DNA of 64,000 bases from Opitutales bacterium. GTDB lineage: Bacteria > Verrucomicrobiota > Verrucomicrobiia > Opitutales > Intestinicryptomonadaceae. Of this stretch, positions 19,658 to 28,931 are shown in pieces (position 1 is the stretch's first letter; each line of letters begins with the position of its first letter). A program made the position numbers and the translations under genes. Location of the stretch: positions 186,001-250,000 of the forward strand of contig SUVP01000003.1 of assembly GCA_015061945.1 (NCBI GenBank), read 5' to 3'. The notes beneath the pieces are model-generated. The model was not told where the DNA came from. It did not search any database and saw only the letters and a list, made by a program, of their open reading frames with translations.

Positions 19658-22600
19658 GATTTATTGTAATACGAGTCATTCCTGCTTTCATTATGTAGTT
19701 TATGTTTATTGCATTTTGTTCTTCACCATTTGAATTTGTAAGGACAATTCTTCCTTCTGTTTTTATCGTATTAAGTGAATAAATTCCTGATGGTATTATA
19801 AACTCATCTTTATTATTTACAACATCGTTTTGTATATGTACAAGGCACCCACTCTTAAAGAAACCTACAATTTCAAGAAAGTCTGGATTGTTTTTTAATT
19901 CTTTTTCAAGTTTAGTCTTTGATGCGTGGGCGTATATTGGTTCAACCTTATACTTATTTGATTTTGTCTTCCAAATAATTTGTCCTTTATGTGTGTTACC
20001 TTTGCGATATGCACCACAGCCATCTTTTGATAAATTCTTAAATTCAGTTGGTTTTCCAACATATACAAGGATACGTTTTATAAGAGCTCCTTTTCCGAAC
20101 TTTGATGGCATTCTTACGGTGTCACAAAAGTTTATCCAATCTTGTTCTGATGGATTTGTATTTACAAAGTCTCTTATAATTTGGCGTGTTACGGGGTTGA
20201 TGATGTCATCTTTGTTTACGAGCTTTTGCAATGCACTAAGATCATACTTCGGATTTCTCCCTTTATAGCCTAAAGATTTTAAATCAAACTTTCTAACAAT
20301 GCATTCTTTTTTGCCAACTTTTCGCTTAGAATAAATAGTTTCTTCCAAGCGTGGTTTCATCTTTGCAACATTGTTTGGAATAATTTTATCCAAATAAGAT
20401 CTAAATATGCCCTCTATATTGTTTCTTATTTCTATAGGGAAAATTTCAGAAAATTTTATTTTCTTAATATCTTCACCCACTGGAGCAAAACATAGGCACA
20501 TAGCATCCAACGCATGGTGTTTTTTGTTTTTTCTATTCTTTTCGTCTAACTTTTCTGTTTTTATTATGCGTTCGGTATTTGATAATGCTTCTTTTTCTAT
20601 TTCTTCCAAAATATTCAAATATTTTCTCAAAAAACCTGTTTCATTAATAGCTTTTATTAAGTCATCTGATTTCTTTAAATATTTTTTCACAGATTCGTTA
20701 TCGGAATCTGAAGATAACTTTTCTTTTAATTCGTTAATATATGTTAAAGCTTCTTCTGATGTTATATCTTTATGTAAAATCCTATTTAATTTATATGCAC
20801 TTCTAATTCTTGAGGTCATTCCACCTGAAACGGTAAAAACACGTTTTTTACCTTCAGTTCCGCCAAATTGGAATCCAAAATGTATACATACAATCTTTTG
20901 TGCAAGCTTTGCAATCCACGCTGTTTCAGCAAGAGCTGTGTATTTTTCTACAAGTTTTACGGCATTTTCTTCCAGTAGTAATTGGCAACGTTTTGCTCCA
21001 AGTAACTTTTTTCTTGTGTTAACTCTATCTACATACGATGTCCATTCCGAAGTTCCCCCAAGCCATTCAAATGGTGTTTTGTCGCCTTTTTCCTTGTTCG
21101 TTTCTTTTCTCGTTAAGACATAATTATATATTGCATCTGGACCGCCTCTGCTACGAGGAACGATATGTTCGATTTCAAGATCAGGGATTTCCGATGGCAT
21201 AAATGTGTCGTTTTTTTTGTATAAGCAGACACCCCCTTGCTTTTCAAATAGCTCAAGTTTCAAAAGCATTTTGTTGCCCTTGAACTTTATTTCATCAAGC
21301 TTTTCAGCAAGTTTAAGTTTTTCTTTTCTACGTTTCTGCATTTTTTCATGCAGATCATCTTTATCCTTTTTGCTAATGAAGTCGTCTCGAACAAATTCAA
21401 GTATAATTCTATCAGGAACGCCAAACTGCGATTCAAGATATTTTATGCGTTCATAGAAAAATGATAATCTGTGGCGTACAATAGGGTCATTTTGTGAGCC
21501 TATAAGTTTATTTATTTTTTCTGCCGAATTACCAATACTCTGTTGTGTGTAGTTGAATGTTTGAATATCTGGAATGTAAATATTATTCCATTGAATATCT
21601 CCCATCAATTTGATGAAATCTAAATCTTTTGCAACAATCCCTTTCTTTAATTCTGTATTGGTAATTGTTGATAATTTTTTTGTGTGAAATTCCGATGGCT
21701 TTGTTCCTGAAAATATTAATTCTTTCAACAACGCCATTGCTGGACGAGAAAATGATGTTCTACCCGATTCTTTTGGTGTATCTATTTCAGATTGGTTTTC
21801 ATTAAGAATTTCTGCGGAAATCGATTTTAAAAACTTTTTTAAATTCGTTTTTGATATTTTATACTTGTTTTCCTGTCCGATCTTAAATAGTTTTTTAAAG
21901 TTTTCAAAATCTAAAGATTCTATATTCAGATTTCTGAAAAATCTTAGATTCAATAGTTTCATCGCAAGGGTGATTTCATAATAAAGAAGATCATTCTCAT
22001 TCTTTATTTCATTAAGTTTTTTTACCTTACAAACATTAAAACGAGGTATAAGTTTACACTTATTTATAATACGATTGTCAAAACGTGGAATTTTTTGACC
22101 TAATGCTGTCCAATCACTTTCAGTGCCTCGTTTTAAATTGAATCTTTCTCTTAATTGAGGATTATAAGAGGCATATGCTTTTTCTGTGATGCCATACAAG
22201 ATAAATAGAGCCTTGTTCTTTAGTTTTGGATATTGAATCGATGCCATCTCAACCAGTCGAACAAATTCCCGCTCTACATATGAACGTGGAACTACGTATC
22301 CTTTAGCTTTGTCTGCATTGTGATCAATACGCAACGAAACTTTTGTAGGGTCGGTCGGATTCCACAAACCCATCTTGAAGGCTTTAAAGAAACACGGATA
22401 ATTGTATTTCGAGTATTCTTCTGTTGAAAGATTAGAAAGATTTGAGAGCATTTGATCCTTTTCTTTCTCGAAAAGCTGAAGCTTCTGTGAATATTCTTCT
22501 TCGGAGTTATTTTTTTCTGTCTCTGTCTCTTTCCAAGGAATATCTGCGTCATATCCACGATTTTGAATCGCAGAGTTTAGTGCCTTAAAAATTTGCCAGC

Positions 22601-22994
22601 TTTCAAGCTTTTCGCCTAATATAAGTTTACAACGCAATGCTATTGAATTATAACAAATTGTTTCATCAGCCGACGGAAATTCTTTTTCCAATCTAATATC
22701 TCCAAGGGATAATAACTTCCATTGTCCATCGACAATTCCAACTTCTCTTCGTTTTAAGATTTCAATACCTGCATCTTTCAAACACTTTTCAAGAAATGCT
22801 TCTCTTGCTTTATGAGCAGCACGTGTACGATATTGTCGGCGGGCTGTTGCGGCAGTTTTGATTTCAGCAAAATCTGCATCGATTAATAATGATTCGACGT
22901 GTTTAAATTCATTACCAATTCTAACCGCTTCGCCAAGAGAACCTTTCCCAATATCGAAACCCCATACGTTATTATCATTATCAAAATTTTTCAT
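19653..22994 (-). CDS. cas9: CRISPR-associated endonuclease Cas9 (type II-C)
   Basis: 1113 residues, in the size range of compact II-C Cas9. RuvC-I WGFDIGKGSLGEAV (Asp14); arginine-rich bridge helix at about 46-70 (ATARRQYRTRAAHKAREAF); RuvC-II RIILEFVRD (Glu533); HNH LEIEHIVPRSRGG with His610 preceded by Glu609 instead of the commoner Asp, then Asn in LTRKETN; RuvC-III KKHHALDAMCLCF (His827, Asp830). All nuclease residues are therefore present. No csn2 or cas4 follows, which supports II-C. The C-terminal part, presumably the PAM-interacting domain, is not recognised further. The start at 22994 has no clear Shine-Dalgarno sequence. A TTGACA promoter lies about 80 bases upstream. Confidence 0.98.
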   Translation of the reverse strand: MKNFDNDNNVWGFDIGKGSLGEAVRIGNEFKHVESLLIDADFAEIKTAATARRQYRTRAAHKAREAFLEKCLKDAGIEILKRREVGIVDGQWKLLSLGDIRLEKEFPSADETICYNSIALRCKLILGEKLESWQIFKALNSAIQNRGYDADIPWKETETEKNNSEEEYSQKLQLFEKEKDQMLSNLSNLSTEEYSKYNYPCFFKAFKMGLWNPTDPTKVSLRIDHNADKAKGYVVPRSYVEREFVRLVEMASIQYPKLKNKALFILYGITEKAYASYNPQLRERFNLKRGTESDWTALGQKIPRFDNRIINKCKLIPRFNVCKVKKLNEIKNENDLLYYEITLAMKLLNLRFFRNLNIESLDFENFKKLFKIGQENKYKISKTNLKKFLKSISAEILNENQSEIDTPKESGRTSFSRPAMALLKELIFSGTKPSEFHTKKLSTITNTELKKGIVAKDLDFIKLMGDIQWNNIYIPDIQTFNYTQQSIGNSAEKINKLIGSQNDPIVRHRLSFFYERIKYLESQFGVPDRIILEFVRDDFISKKDKDDLHEKMQKRRKEKLKLAEKLDEIKFKGNKMLLKLELFEKQGGVCLYKKNDTFMPSEIPDLEIEHIVPRSRGGPDAIYNYVLTRKETNKEKGDKTPFEWLGGTSEWTSYVDRVNTRKKLLGAKRCQLLLEENAVKLVEKYTALAETAWIAKLAQKIVCIHFGFQFGGTEGKKRVFTVSGGMTSRIRSAYKLNRILHKDITSEEALTYINELKEKLSSDSDNESVKKYLKKSDDLIKAINETGFLRKYLNILEEIEKEALSNTERIIKTEKLDEKNRKNKKHHALDAMCLCFAPVGEDIKKIKFSEIFPIEIRNNIEGIFRSYLDKIIPNNVAKMKPRLEETIYSKRKVGKKECIVRKFDLKSLGYKGRNPKYDLSALQKLVNKDDIINPVTRQIIRDFVNTNPSEQDWINFCDTVRMPSKFGKGALIKRILVYVGKPTEFKNLSKDGCGAYRKGNTHKGQIIWKTKSNKYKVEPIYAHASKTKLEKELKNNPDFLEIVGFFKSGCLVHIQNDVVNNKDEFIIPSGIYSLNTIKTEGRIVLTNSNGEEQNAININYIMKAGMTRITINH

Positions 22995-23070
22995 AGTTTT
23001 ATGAATTAATAGATTATTAGAAATAGAATGTTCTTTTTAATATGCTAATAATTAAGAACATTTGAAGAAA

Positions 23071-23098
23071 ATTTTAAATTTTAATTTTACTTTGTCAA
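23071..23098 (-). promoter_or_regulatory. Promoter of the cas operon
   Basis: On the minus strand TTGACA (23098-23093), 16-base spacer, TAAAAT (23076-23071). Leader of about 70 bases before the cas9 ATG. Confidence 0.65.
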
Positions 23099-23137
23099 TA
23101 ATATTTATTATTAAAATAAAATTTAGATACTTCTGCT

Positions 23138-23611
23138 TTATTCAGTTATTATATCTGCAGTTTTAAATTTTATGACTTTTGCAAGTTCTGAAAGCGATAG
23201 TTCTACTTGGTAGCCGATTTTCCCAGCACTGAAAACTATTGTCGGGCATTCGAGTGCAGTGGCGTCTATTGTAGTTTCAAAAAATTTTTTCATTCCGACA
23301 GGCGAACAGCCTCCGTGGACGTAATTTGTGGTCGGTAATAAATCTTTCTGCTTGAGCATTTCTATCGATTTTTCTCCAACAGCAACTGCAGCTTTTTTCA
23401 AATCGAGTTCTTTTGCTACTGGAATTACAAACACAAAATTTTTTCGAGATTTTCCGATTGTCACCAACGTTTTAAAGACGCAACTTTCGTCTTTACCTAT
23501 TGTCTTTGCGACTTCAACACCACTGATTGCACCGGTACTTGAGTAAGTGTGAAATTTAAAATTTATTTTCTTTTGCTCAAAAATTCTGACTACATTTGTC
23601 TTTTCGTTCAT
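23138..23611 (-). CDS. ybaK: YbaK/EbsC family Cys-tRNA(Pro)/aminoacyl-tRNA deacylase
   Basis: 157 residues. Trans-editing domain that hydrolyses mischarged tRNA, mostly Cys-tRNA(Pro). Seen: FHTYSSTGAISGVEVAKTIG, the conserved DESCVFKTLVTIG with its functional Lys, AVAVGEKSIEMLK, and HGGCSPVGMKKFF (family motif GGxSPxG). The C-terminal GKIGYQVELSLSELAKV is standard. It stands alone, divergent from the TVP38 gene and upstream of the cas promoter; no link with CRISPR is suggested. Confidence 0.93.
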   Translation of the reverse strand: MNEKTNVVRIFEQKKINFKFHTYSSTGAISGVEVAKTIGKDESCVFKTLVTIGKSRKNFVFVIPVAKELDLKKAAVAVGEKSIEMLKQKDLLPTTNYVHGGCSPVGMKKFFETTIDATALECPTIVFSAGKIGYQVELSLSELAKVIKFKTADIITE

Positions 23612-23700
23612 ATCTTAAAAACGTATTCCAACTTTGCTTTGATACAAACAAAAACTTATTATCTTGCGGATTTTATCTTTATTATTTTATAGTGCTTGGG

Positions 23701-24354
23701 ATGTTGAAAACAATTTTCAGGATTTCTTTGCTTGTTGCGTTGATTGTTTCGGTCGAAGTATTTTTCGGCTGGAGCGAGTTGTTTGTACTTGTCGAGCAGA
23801 CGGCAAAGAATAACGAAAATAGTCTCGCTATATTTTTCTTGCTGATGTCGGTAGGTTGTGCGTTTGCGTTTCCGCTTTCATTTTGTTATTTGTTTGCAGG
23901 GGTTGCGTTCGGATTTCTCAAAGGGTGGGGCGTGTGTTTTGCGGTACTCGCCGTGAGTTCGACAATCGGATATTTTCTCGGTCGATTTTTTGTACCTAAA
24001 AATGTGGTTGAAAAATTGTGTTTGCGTTTCGGTATAGATTCAAATCCGAGAGGGCGTGCGATGTTCAATGCAAACTTTCTTGTACGCGTAATTCCCGGGA
24101 TTCCGTATTGGCTTCAAAATGTGATTTTGGGCGGATTGCGTTCCGACTTTCTCTTGTATATTGTCGTAAATTTATTTGCTCAAGGTGCGATTGCAGGGGC
24201 TATGAATTACTTTGCATCATCTCTTGCAGAAGAGGGTCTTGCGAAGTATTTGGCGTTTGCGATTCTCGTTTTGGTGCTCTCAATTTTTCATATTGCGGTA
24301 AACATTGTTTACAAAAAATCCACTAAACAGACGAAAGATAAAGTTTGTTGTTGA
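23701..24354 (+). CDS. TVP38/TMEM64 family (VTT-domain) membrane protein
   Basis: 217 residues from the ATG at 23701. Five to six hydrophobic segments. The VTT/SNARE-associated core is seen as CAFAFPLSFCYLFAGVAFG followed by SSTIGYFLGRFFV and RVIPGIPYWLQN (about 120-142), as in DedA-like lipid scramblase or flippase-type proteins. First gene of a four-gene plus-strand unit with an acyltransferase, a FabZ-like dehydratase and a flavoreductase, so a role in handling the lipid product of the cluster is possible. It could also be a general envelope gene that happens to be next door. Confidence 0.85.
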   Translation: MLKTIFRISLLVALIVSVEVFFGWSELFVLVEQTAKNNENSLAIFFLLMSVGCAFAFPLSFCYLFAGVAFGFLKGWGVCFAVLAVSSTIGYFLGRFFVPKNVVEKLCLRFGIDSNPRGRAMFNANFLVRVIPGIPYWLQNVILGGLRSDFLLYIVVNLFAQGAIAGAMNYFASSLAEEGLAKYLAFAILVLVLSIFHIAVNIVYKKSTKQTKDKVCC

Positions 24355-24386
24355 ACGAAAATTTTGTTCTGTTTGACTTATTTCCG

Positions 24387-25169
24387 ATGAACCCGATTCA
24401 AAAGTTTTGGTGGTATTTTAGAGGATTTATTTTATTTGTCCTCTATGTATTGCTGAACATATTACTCGTGGCTTTCACATTGCCATTTTTATTTTGTTCA
24501 CAAAATACTCGTGCAAAGATAATTTCAAAGGCACTCCGATTAGTACTTTGGATTGTGTTCGACAAAGGAATATCGTCGTTTGGTGGATATAATATTTCTG
24601 TGAAAGGTAAGGAAAACATTTGCGAGAATGGTGCAATTTACGTTTGCAATCACGCATCGCTTTTTGATCCGTTTTGGGCGATGACTTACATTCCCAATGC
24701 TGGAGTCCTGATAAAATCGAAGTACGCAAAAATTATGGCAATTTGGTATTTGGTAAAAGTTTTCGATTTTATAGCGATAGATTCGCTTTCGCCATCGGCA
24801 CTCGCACCTGTTGTCGAACAAGCACAACGTTCGCTTGCAAATGGTCGAAATTTATTGATATTTCCAGAGGGTACTCGCACTATGACTGGGCGACTTGGCG
24901 ATTTCAAAAGTCTCGCTTTTAAGTTGTCGAAAAAGACAGGAGCACCGATTGTTCCAATGACAATTTGTAGCGATGTCCCATTTTTTGCAAAGTTCCAAAA
25001 GACAATAATTCCAGAGGAATTTGCAAATCTGACAGTGGAATTTTTGCCAGCACTCAAGCCAAATGATTTTCGTGATGATAAGGCAATGCTCGCATCGACA
25101 CATCGAATAATATCGAAAAATTTGCGTGGCAGATTGTTTGAAAAAACTTGCAACAATCTCGAAAAATAA
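24387..25169 (+). CDS. Lysophospholipid acyltransferase, PlsC family
   Basis: 260 residues from the ATG at 24387 (family-like start MNPIQKFWWYFRG; an upstream TTG at 24345 is less likely). N-terminal membrane helix, then the acyltransferase motif I VCNHASLFDPFW (H-X4-D) and motif III FPEGTRTMTGRLGDFKSLAFKL, and motif IV GAPIVPMTI. It would transfer an acyl chain from ACP or CoA to a glycerol-type or glycolipid acceptor at the inner membrane. APE-type clusters regularly contain such an enzyme. Thirteen-odd bases separate it from the FabZ-like gene. Confidence 0.9.
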   Translation: MNPIQKFWWYFRGFILFVLYVLLNILLVAFTLPFLFCSQNTRAKIISKALRLVLWIVFDKGISSFGGYNISVKGKENICENGAIYVCNHASLFDPFWAMTYIPNAGVLIKSKYAKIMAIWYLVKVFDFIAIDSLSPSALAPVVEQAQRSLANGRNLLIFPEGTRTMTGRLGDFKSLAFKLSKKTGAPIVPMTICSDVPFFAKFQKTIIPEEFANLTVEFLPALKPNDFRDDKAMLASTHRIISKNLRGRLFEKTCNNLEK

Positions 25170-25184
25170 AATATTACTTTTGTG

Positions 25185-25631
25185 ATGATACTTGGAAAAT
25201 CAGACATAGAAAAATATTTACCGCATCGTTCACCCTTTGTTTTTGTCGACGAAGTGCAGTCGCATATTGTGGGAAAATCTATCCAAGCAACGCTTTTTCT
25301 CGACGAAAATTTGCCCTTTTTTAAAGGACATTTTCCGAACAATCCCATTATGCCAGGCGTATTGATTACAGAGTCGCTTGCACAAACTTGCGGGTTGTTG
25401 CTCGCTTTAGACGAGAAAGAATCGGGCGTTGAACGCGATTGTGCAAAGGTGTTTTATTTGGCGACAAACAATATGAAGTTTTCAAAAGTCGCAAGGGCAG
25501 GCGATACGCTCATCTTGAAATGTTCGCTTTCAAAAAAGTTTGGTACGCTTGCACAATTTTCTGTTGAGGCGTCAGTTGGTCGCGATAAAGTTGCATCAGG
25601 TGTGATAGTTTTAGCCGAGCCAAATTTATAA
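25185..25631 (+). CDS. FabZ/FabA-like 3-hydroxyacyl-ACP dehydratase
   Basis: 148 residues from ATG 25185. Hot-dog fold. LPHRSPFVFVDEV is the FabZ N-terminal signature and FKGHFPNNPIMPGVLITESLAQ carries the catalytic His and Glu. It would dehydrate 3-hydroxyacyl-ACP to the trans-2-enoyl-ACP; with no enoyl reductase in the cluster this would leave double bonds, that is, a polyene. Because house-keeping fabZ usually sits with lpx genes, this copy is more likely dedicated to the cluster. One base separates its stop from the next ATG. Confidence 0.93.
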   Translation: MILGKSDIEKYLPHRSPFVFVDEVQSHIVGKSIQATLFLDENLPFFKGHFPNNPIMPGVLITESLAQTCGLLLALDEKESGVERDCAKVFYLATNNMKFSKVARAGDTLILKCSLSKKFGTLAQFSVEASVGRDKVASGVIVLAEPNL

Positions 25632-25632
25632 A

Positions 25633-26691
25633 ATGAAAGTATTGTTAGTTCGAGGCAATCCAAGAAAAACAGGCGTTTGCGAGCGTCTTGCCGATATTTT
25701 TGTCGACGGACTAATCGCTGGTGGAGCCGATGTTTTTGACTTTGATACAACAACAGCAAAAATTTCTCATTGCAAGGGATGTTTAACTTGCAATTTTGGC
25801 GAAGTCGGGCGATGCGTGATAGGCGACGATATGCTTGAAGCTTGCGATTATCTTTCATCTGCCGATGCTCTTATTTGTGTTTCGCCAGTTTATTTTTATG
25901 CGATGAGTTCGCAAATGAAAATGTTTTTTGATAGATGTTTTCCGTTTGTGCGTGGATATAGTTATAATGCAGATTTGCAACGCAATGAAAATAGTTTGTC
26001 GTTTAAGAAAATTGGTAAAAAGTTTTTGACAATTTCAGTTGCGTCGGGGCGTTTAAGTTCATCGTTTAGTTCGATGTCGCATACTTATAAAACAATCGCA
26101 CAAGCTCTTGGGTTTGATTATTGTGCTGATATTAAACGTGGAGAATCTGTCTATTTTTCGGGCTTGGGAGACGATTCTGTTAGGGTCGGGAAAGTGCTTT
26201 CAGCTTTCAGGAAAGCTGGCGAAACCTTTGCAAAAACTGGAAATATTGAGAGCGAGCTTGTCGACCAAATGGAAATGGAACTTGCCCCTAATGATGAGAT
26301 TTTTTCAAAACGTGCAAAAGTTTTTTGGGAGCTTTCAAAACATCAAAAAGTTGGCGAGCGTGAAACTGCCGACTTAAAAGCTGAATTACGCAAACTCGCA
26401 AAAAAGATGCAAAACAGCATTGCGAAAAATTATCCAGAAAAAACTTTTTCTATCAAATATTCATTTATCGATATGCGAGAATCATTTTTTGTCTCTATCG
26501 ATTCTCAAAAATATAAAATCGAAAAAAATGTGGAACAATCTTCTGCAGACGTAGAAATACGCCTAACTTCGACATTGTTTTACGATATAATCGCAAACCT
26601 CCGCGACATATCATCGGCAATAAAATCTAAGAAATTAACGTATGTTGGCGATTCCTATTTGTTCTCGCTTTTTGCCGATTCAATAAAATAA
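25633..26691 (+). CDS. NADPH-dependent FMN reductase (iron-sulfur flavoprotein-like) fused to an SCP2-like lipid-binding domain
   Basis: 352 residues. N-terminal flavodoxin fold: LLVRGNPRKTGVCERLADIF (FMN phosphate loop), CKGCLTCNFGEVGRCVIGDDM (cysteine-rich motif typical of multimeric flavodoxin/ISF proteins), SPVYFYAMSSQMKMFFDR. From about 255 to the end is a second domain, with KTFSIKYSFIDMRESFFVSID, ADVEIRLTSTLFYDII and the closing KKLTYVGDSYLFSLFAD, that fits the SCP2 sterol-carrier pattern. SCP2 domains hold hydrophobic chains, so the reductase may act on a lipid or polyene substrate. The fusion is not a standard member of APE clusters as far as I know. Ends two bases before the convergent fabG. 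Confidence 0.83.
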   Translation: MKVLLVRGNPRKTGVCERLADIFVDGLIAGGADVFDFDTTTAKISHCKGCLTCNFGEVGRCVIGDDMLEACDYLSSADALICVSPVYFYAMSSQMKMFFDRCFPFVRGYSYNADLQRNENSLSFKKIGKKFLTISVASGRLSSSFSSMSHTYKTIAQALGFDYCADIKRGESVYFSGLGDDSVRVGKVLSAFRKAGETFAKTGNIESELVDQMEMELAPNDEIFSKRAKVFWELSKHQKVGERETADLKAELRKLAKKMQNSIAKNYPEKTFSIKYSFIDMRESFFVSIDSQKYKIEKNVEQSSADVEIRLTSTLFYDIIANLRDISSAIKSKKLTYVGDSYLFSLFADSIK

Positions 26692-26693
26692 AT

Positions 26694-27428
26694 CTACACG
26701 CACGCAGTCAAACCGCCGTCGACGATTATTGTTTGCCCTGTGATGTATGAGGAGTCGTCGGAAGCGAGAAATACTGCAACATTTGCCACTTCTTCTGGTT
26801 TGCCAAAGCGTTTCAGTGTAATTTTTTCAACTTGGGCTCTCGCAATTTGTCGAGGGATTTTTGCGGTCATATCTGTTTCGATAAACCCTGGGCAAATGGT
26901 ATTCACACGAATAGATTTTGTGCCGAGTTCAGACGCTAACGAGCGAGCAAACGCACACAATGCACCTTTGCTTGCAGAGTAATTTGTTTGTCCTGCAACG
27001 CCAACGAGTCCAGAAACTGATGATATAAAAATTATCGAGCCACTGCGTTGACCGTACATTTTTTTTGATGCAAGCTTTGTCCAACGAAACGCTCCGAGCA
27101 AATTAGCATCGAGTACAGAAGTGAAGTCGGCTTCGGGCATCATCGGCAAATATCCGTCTTTTGTTATACCTGCGTTATTGACGAGAATATCGATTTTTCC
27201 GGCGTCAGCAAAGATTGTATCGAATGTTTTTTCGATAGCCGATGTGTCGGTTTGGTCGCACTTAAATGCGATTGCGTTTGTCTCTTGTTCGAGTTGTTTT
27301 ACGGCATCGGATTCACTTCTGTAAGTAAAATAAACTTTTGCACCAAGTTCAGAAAATTTTTTTACTATCGACGCTCCAATCCCACGCGAACCGCCTGTTA
27401 TAATTGCAACTTTGCCTTTGAGTTTCAT
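26694..27428 (-). CDS. 3-oxoacyl-ACP reductase, FabG family SDR
   Basis: 244 residues. Short-chain dehydrogenase with NADP site [17 protein letters not shown], and the catalytic Ser-Tyr-Lys (ISSVSG ... [13 protein letters not shown]). [14 protein letters not shown] and [14 protein letters not shown] are typical of FabG. It would reduce 3-oxoacyl-ACP in the elongation cycle. Last gene of the minus-strand ACP-GcvT-thioesterase-FabG unit; its ATG overlaps the thioesterase stop (ATGA). Position with the KS, ACP and DH genes suggests a cluster-specific ketoreductase (ApeQ-like). Confidence 0.93.
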   Translation of the reverse strand: MKLKGKVAIITGGSRGIGASIVKKFSELGAKVYFTYRSESDAVKQLEQETNAIAFKCDQTDTSAIEKTFDTIFADAGKIDILVNNAGITKDGYLPMMPEADFTSVLDANLLGAFRWTKLASKKMYGQRSGSIIFISSVSGLVGVAGQTNYSASKGALCAFARSLASELGTKSIRVNTICPGFIETDMTAKIPRQIARAQVEKITLKRFGKPEEVANVAVFLASDDSSYITGQTIIVDGGLTACV

Positions 27429-27847
27429 TTTAATTGAAGATAACGCTTTCTAATTTCATCGGGCGGATTGCGGACAAGCTCGCCAGTTTGCGAGTTTATC
27501 AAAACGCAAATACACTCGCAAAAAGCGTGTGTTGTTTTTGTTTGTTCGTTGATAAGTTCGTGCGTAAATTCAAGGCGACCAGTGTATGTTTCATCAATTT
27601 TATGACGTGTTATTACCACGAGTTTTTCATCATTACGCACTGCTTGTTCAAATGTATAATTGCATTGGCGAACAGCGACAGCCACGCCCAATTTCATCAT
27701 ATCAGAAAACGGCATAATGTCGTTCATCACTTGAAATCTACCACGTTCAAACCAGTCGAGATAAACGCTGTTGTGGACAACTCCCATCATGTCGAAGTCT
27801 CGAAAAGTTGGGATTATTTCAAGCTTTCTGATAATTCTTCGAGGCAT
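27425..27847 (-). CDS. Acyl-ACP/acyl-CoA thioesterase, 4HBT hot-dog family
   Basis: 140 residues from the ATG at 27847. YbgC/FadM-like hot-dog: [25 protein letters not shown] holds the catalytic Asp and the usual GVVHNxxYxxW motif. Such a thioesterase (ApeK-like) is a standard part of aryl polyene clusters, releasing or editing the chain. The start is placed next to the upstream gene's stop (27849); a longer frame to 27871 would overlap it. Confidence 0.9.
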   Translation of the reverse strand: MPRRIIRKLEIIPTFRDFDMMGVVHNSVYLDWFERGRFQVMNDIMPFSDMMKLGVAVAVRQCNYTFEQAVRNDEKLVVITRHKIDETYTGRLEFTHELINEQTKTTHAFCECICVLINSQTGELVRNPPDEIRKRYLQLK

Positions 27848-27848
27848 T

Positions 27849-28931
27849 TTAATCTTCCATCGGAGTGCCAAGACTCAATGCGATAAACGGTGGACGCGAA
27901 ACAGTTTGTATGTCTTCGTCTCCATTTGGTGTGCGTGCGTACGCAAAGCCAGAGGCGACATATTCAGCATCGAAAATGGCAGTTGCCAAGAATGTATTAG
28001 GGATGTGGCTTTTTGCCGACGAAACAATTTCACCGACGCAGACATCGCCGTCATAAATTTTTTCGCCGACAGAAATAGGTGCAGAGCTTTTCATTCCCAC
28101 CAATTTTCTTTTCAAGCCATTTTGACGTTTTTCAAAAATTTTCTCGCTCCCGATAAAAGATTCTTTTTCAAAATCGATTGTCCATTGCAAGCCGAGTTCG
28201 AGAGGGCAACCGACGTTTTTGCCTTCGGCGTGAATGTTAAAAAAGTTGCCTTCAAGACGTGCAGTTTGGTGTGTATCAAATCCACAAAGCATTCCATTAT
28301 GGGCGTTGAGCGATTCAATAATTTTGTCAGCGAGCTTTTCTGCAATCGCATTCGGGGCGAGGAATTGATAACCGTACTCTCCCGTTTTTCCACTCCGTAA
28401 AAGATATACGTCTTCGCCTTCAAAATCGTATTTTTCTACTGATAAGAATGGCAAATTCAAAATGTCGGAACCAAAAATATCTTTTGCAATTTTCCACGCA
28501 AAAACTCCGTCGACCGATAGCAGAACGTGTGATGTCGTGATGTCGGTCGCCCCCGAATTTTCCGAGCATAGCGGGGCAGATGCACCTTCCGAGACTTCTT
28601 CTGCAATGACAATTAACTTATCATCGATATCCGCAACAAAAACGTCTGCAACAACATTGCCATTGTCGTCGGCAAGAATAGTATTTGCAATTTTGCCGTA
28701 TCGTAATTTGAGAATATCTGCCGAGAGAATCGAATCGAGAAAATCGAGACCGTCATTTTCATCGTAGATGAATTTTTTAGTAAACGAGAAATCGCAGAAA
28801 ACGGCGTTCGAACGCAAAGTAGATATTTCTTTTTGCGAGTCTCCAAAATTCTTCACACATTGCACACCCGAAATCTCGCCGAAAACAGCGTTCAACGATT
28901 CCCATTTATTTTTTAAAATTAGTTCGTGCAT
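27849..28931 (-). CDS. GcvT-like aminomethyltransferase/YgfZ-fold protein
   Basis: 360 residues. The T-protein fold is seen from KFIYDENDGLDFLDSIL through GKIANTILADDNGNVVADVFV (region of the folate-contacting Asp), LLRSGKTGEYGYQFLAP (canonical SRTGYTGExGfE) and LGLQWTIDFEKESFIGSEKI, with the C-terminal barrel KRKLVGMKSSAPISVGEKIYDGD. It is translated with an ACP gene (13-base overlap) and a thioesterase, not with other glycine cleavage genes, so a normal glycine-cleavage role is unlikely. A folate-dependent methyl or one-carbon step on the ACP-bound chain, or a structural role, is possible; this is inference. Confidence 0.8.
   Translation of the reverse strand: MHELILKNKWESLNAVFGEISGVQCVKNFGDSQKEISTLRSNAVFCDFSFTKKFIYDENDGLDFLDSILSADILKLRYGKIANTILADDNGNVVADVFVADIDDKLIVIAEEVSEGASAPLCSENSGATDITTSHVLLSVDGVFAWKIAKDIFGSDILNLPFLSVEKYDFEGEDVYLLRSGKTGEYGYQFLAPNAIAEKLADKIIESLNAHNGMLCGFDTHQTARLEGNFFNIHAEGKNVGCPLELGLQWTIDFEKESFIGSEKIFEKRQNGLKRKLVGMKSSAPISVGEKIYDGDVCVGEIVSSAKSHIPNTFLATAIFDAEYVASGFAYARTPNGDEDIQTVSRPPFIALSLGTPMED

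Noticed and set aside
23138-23611. YbaK as part of the CRISPR operon
   Set aside because: It lies upstream of the cas promoter with a separate frame and a well-known tRNA-editing role.
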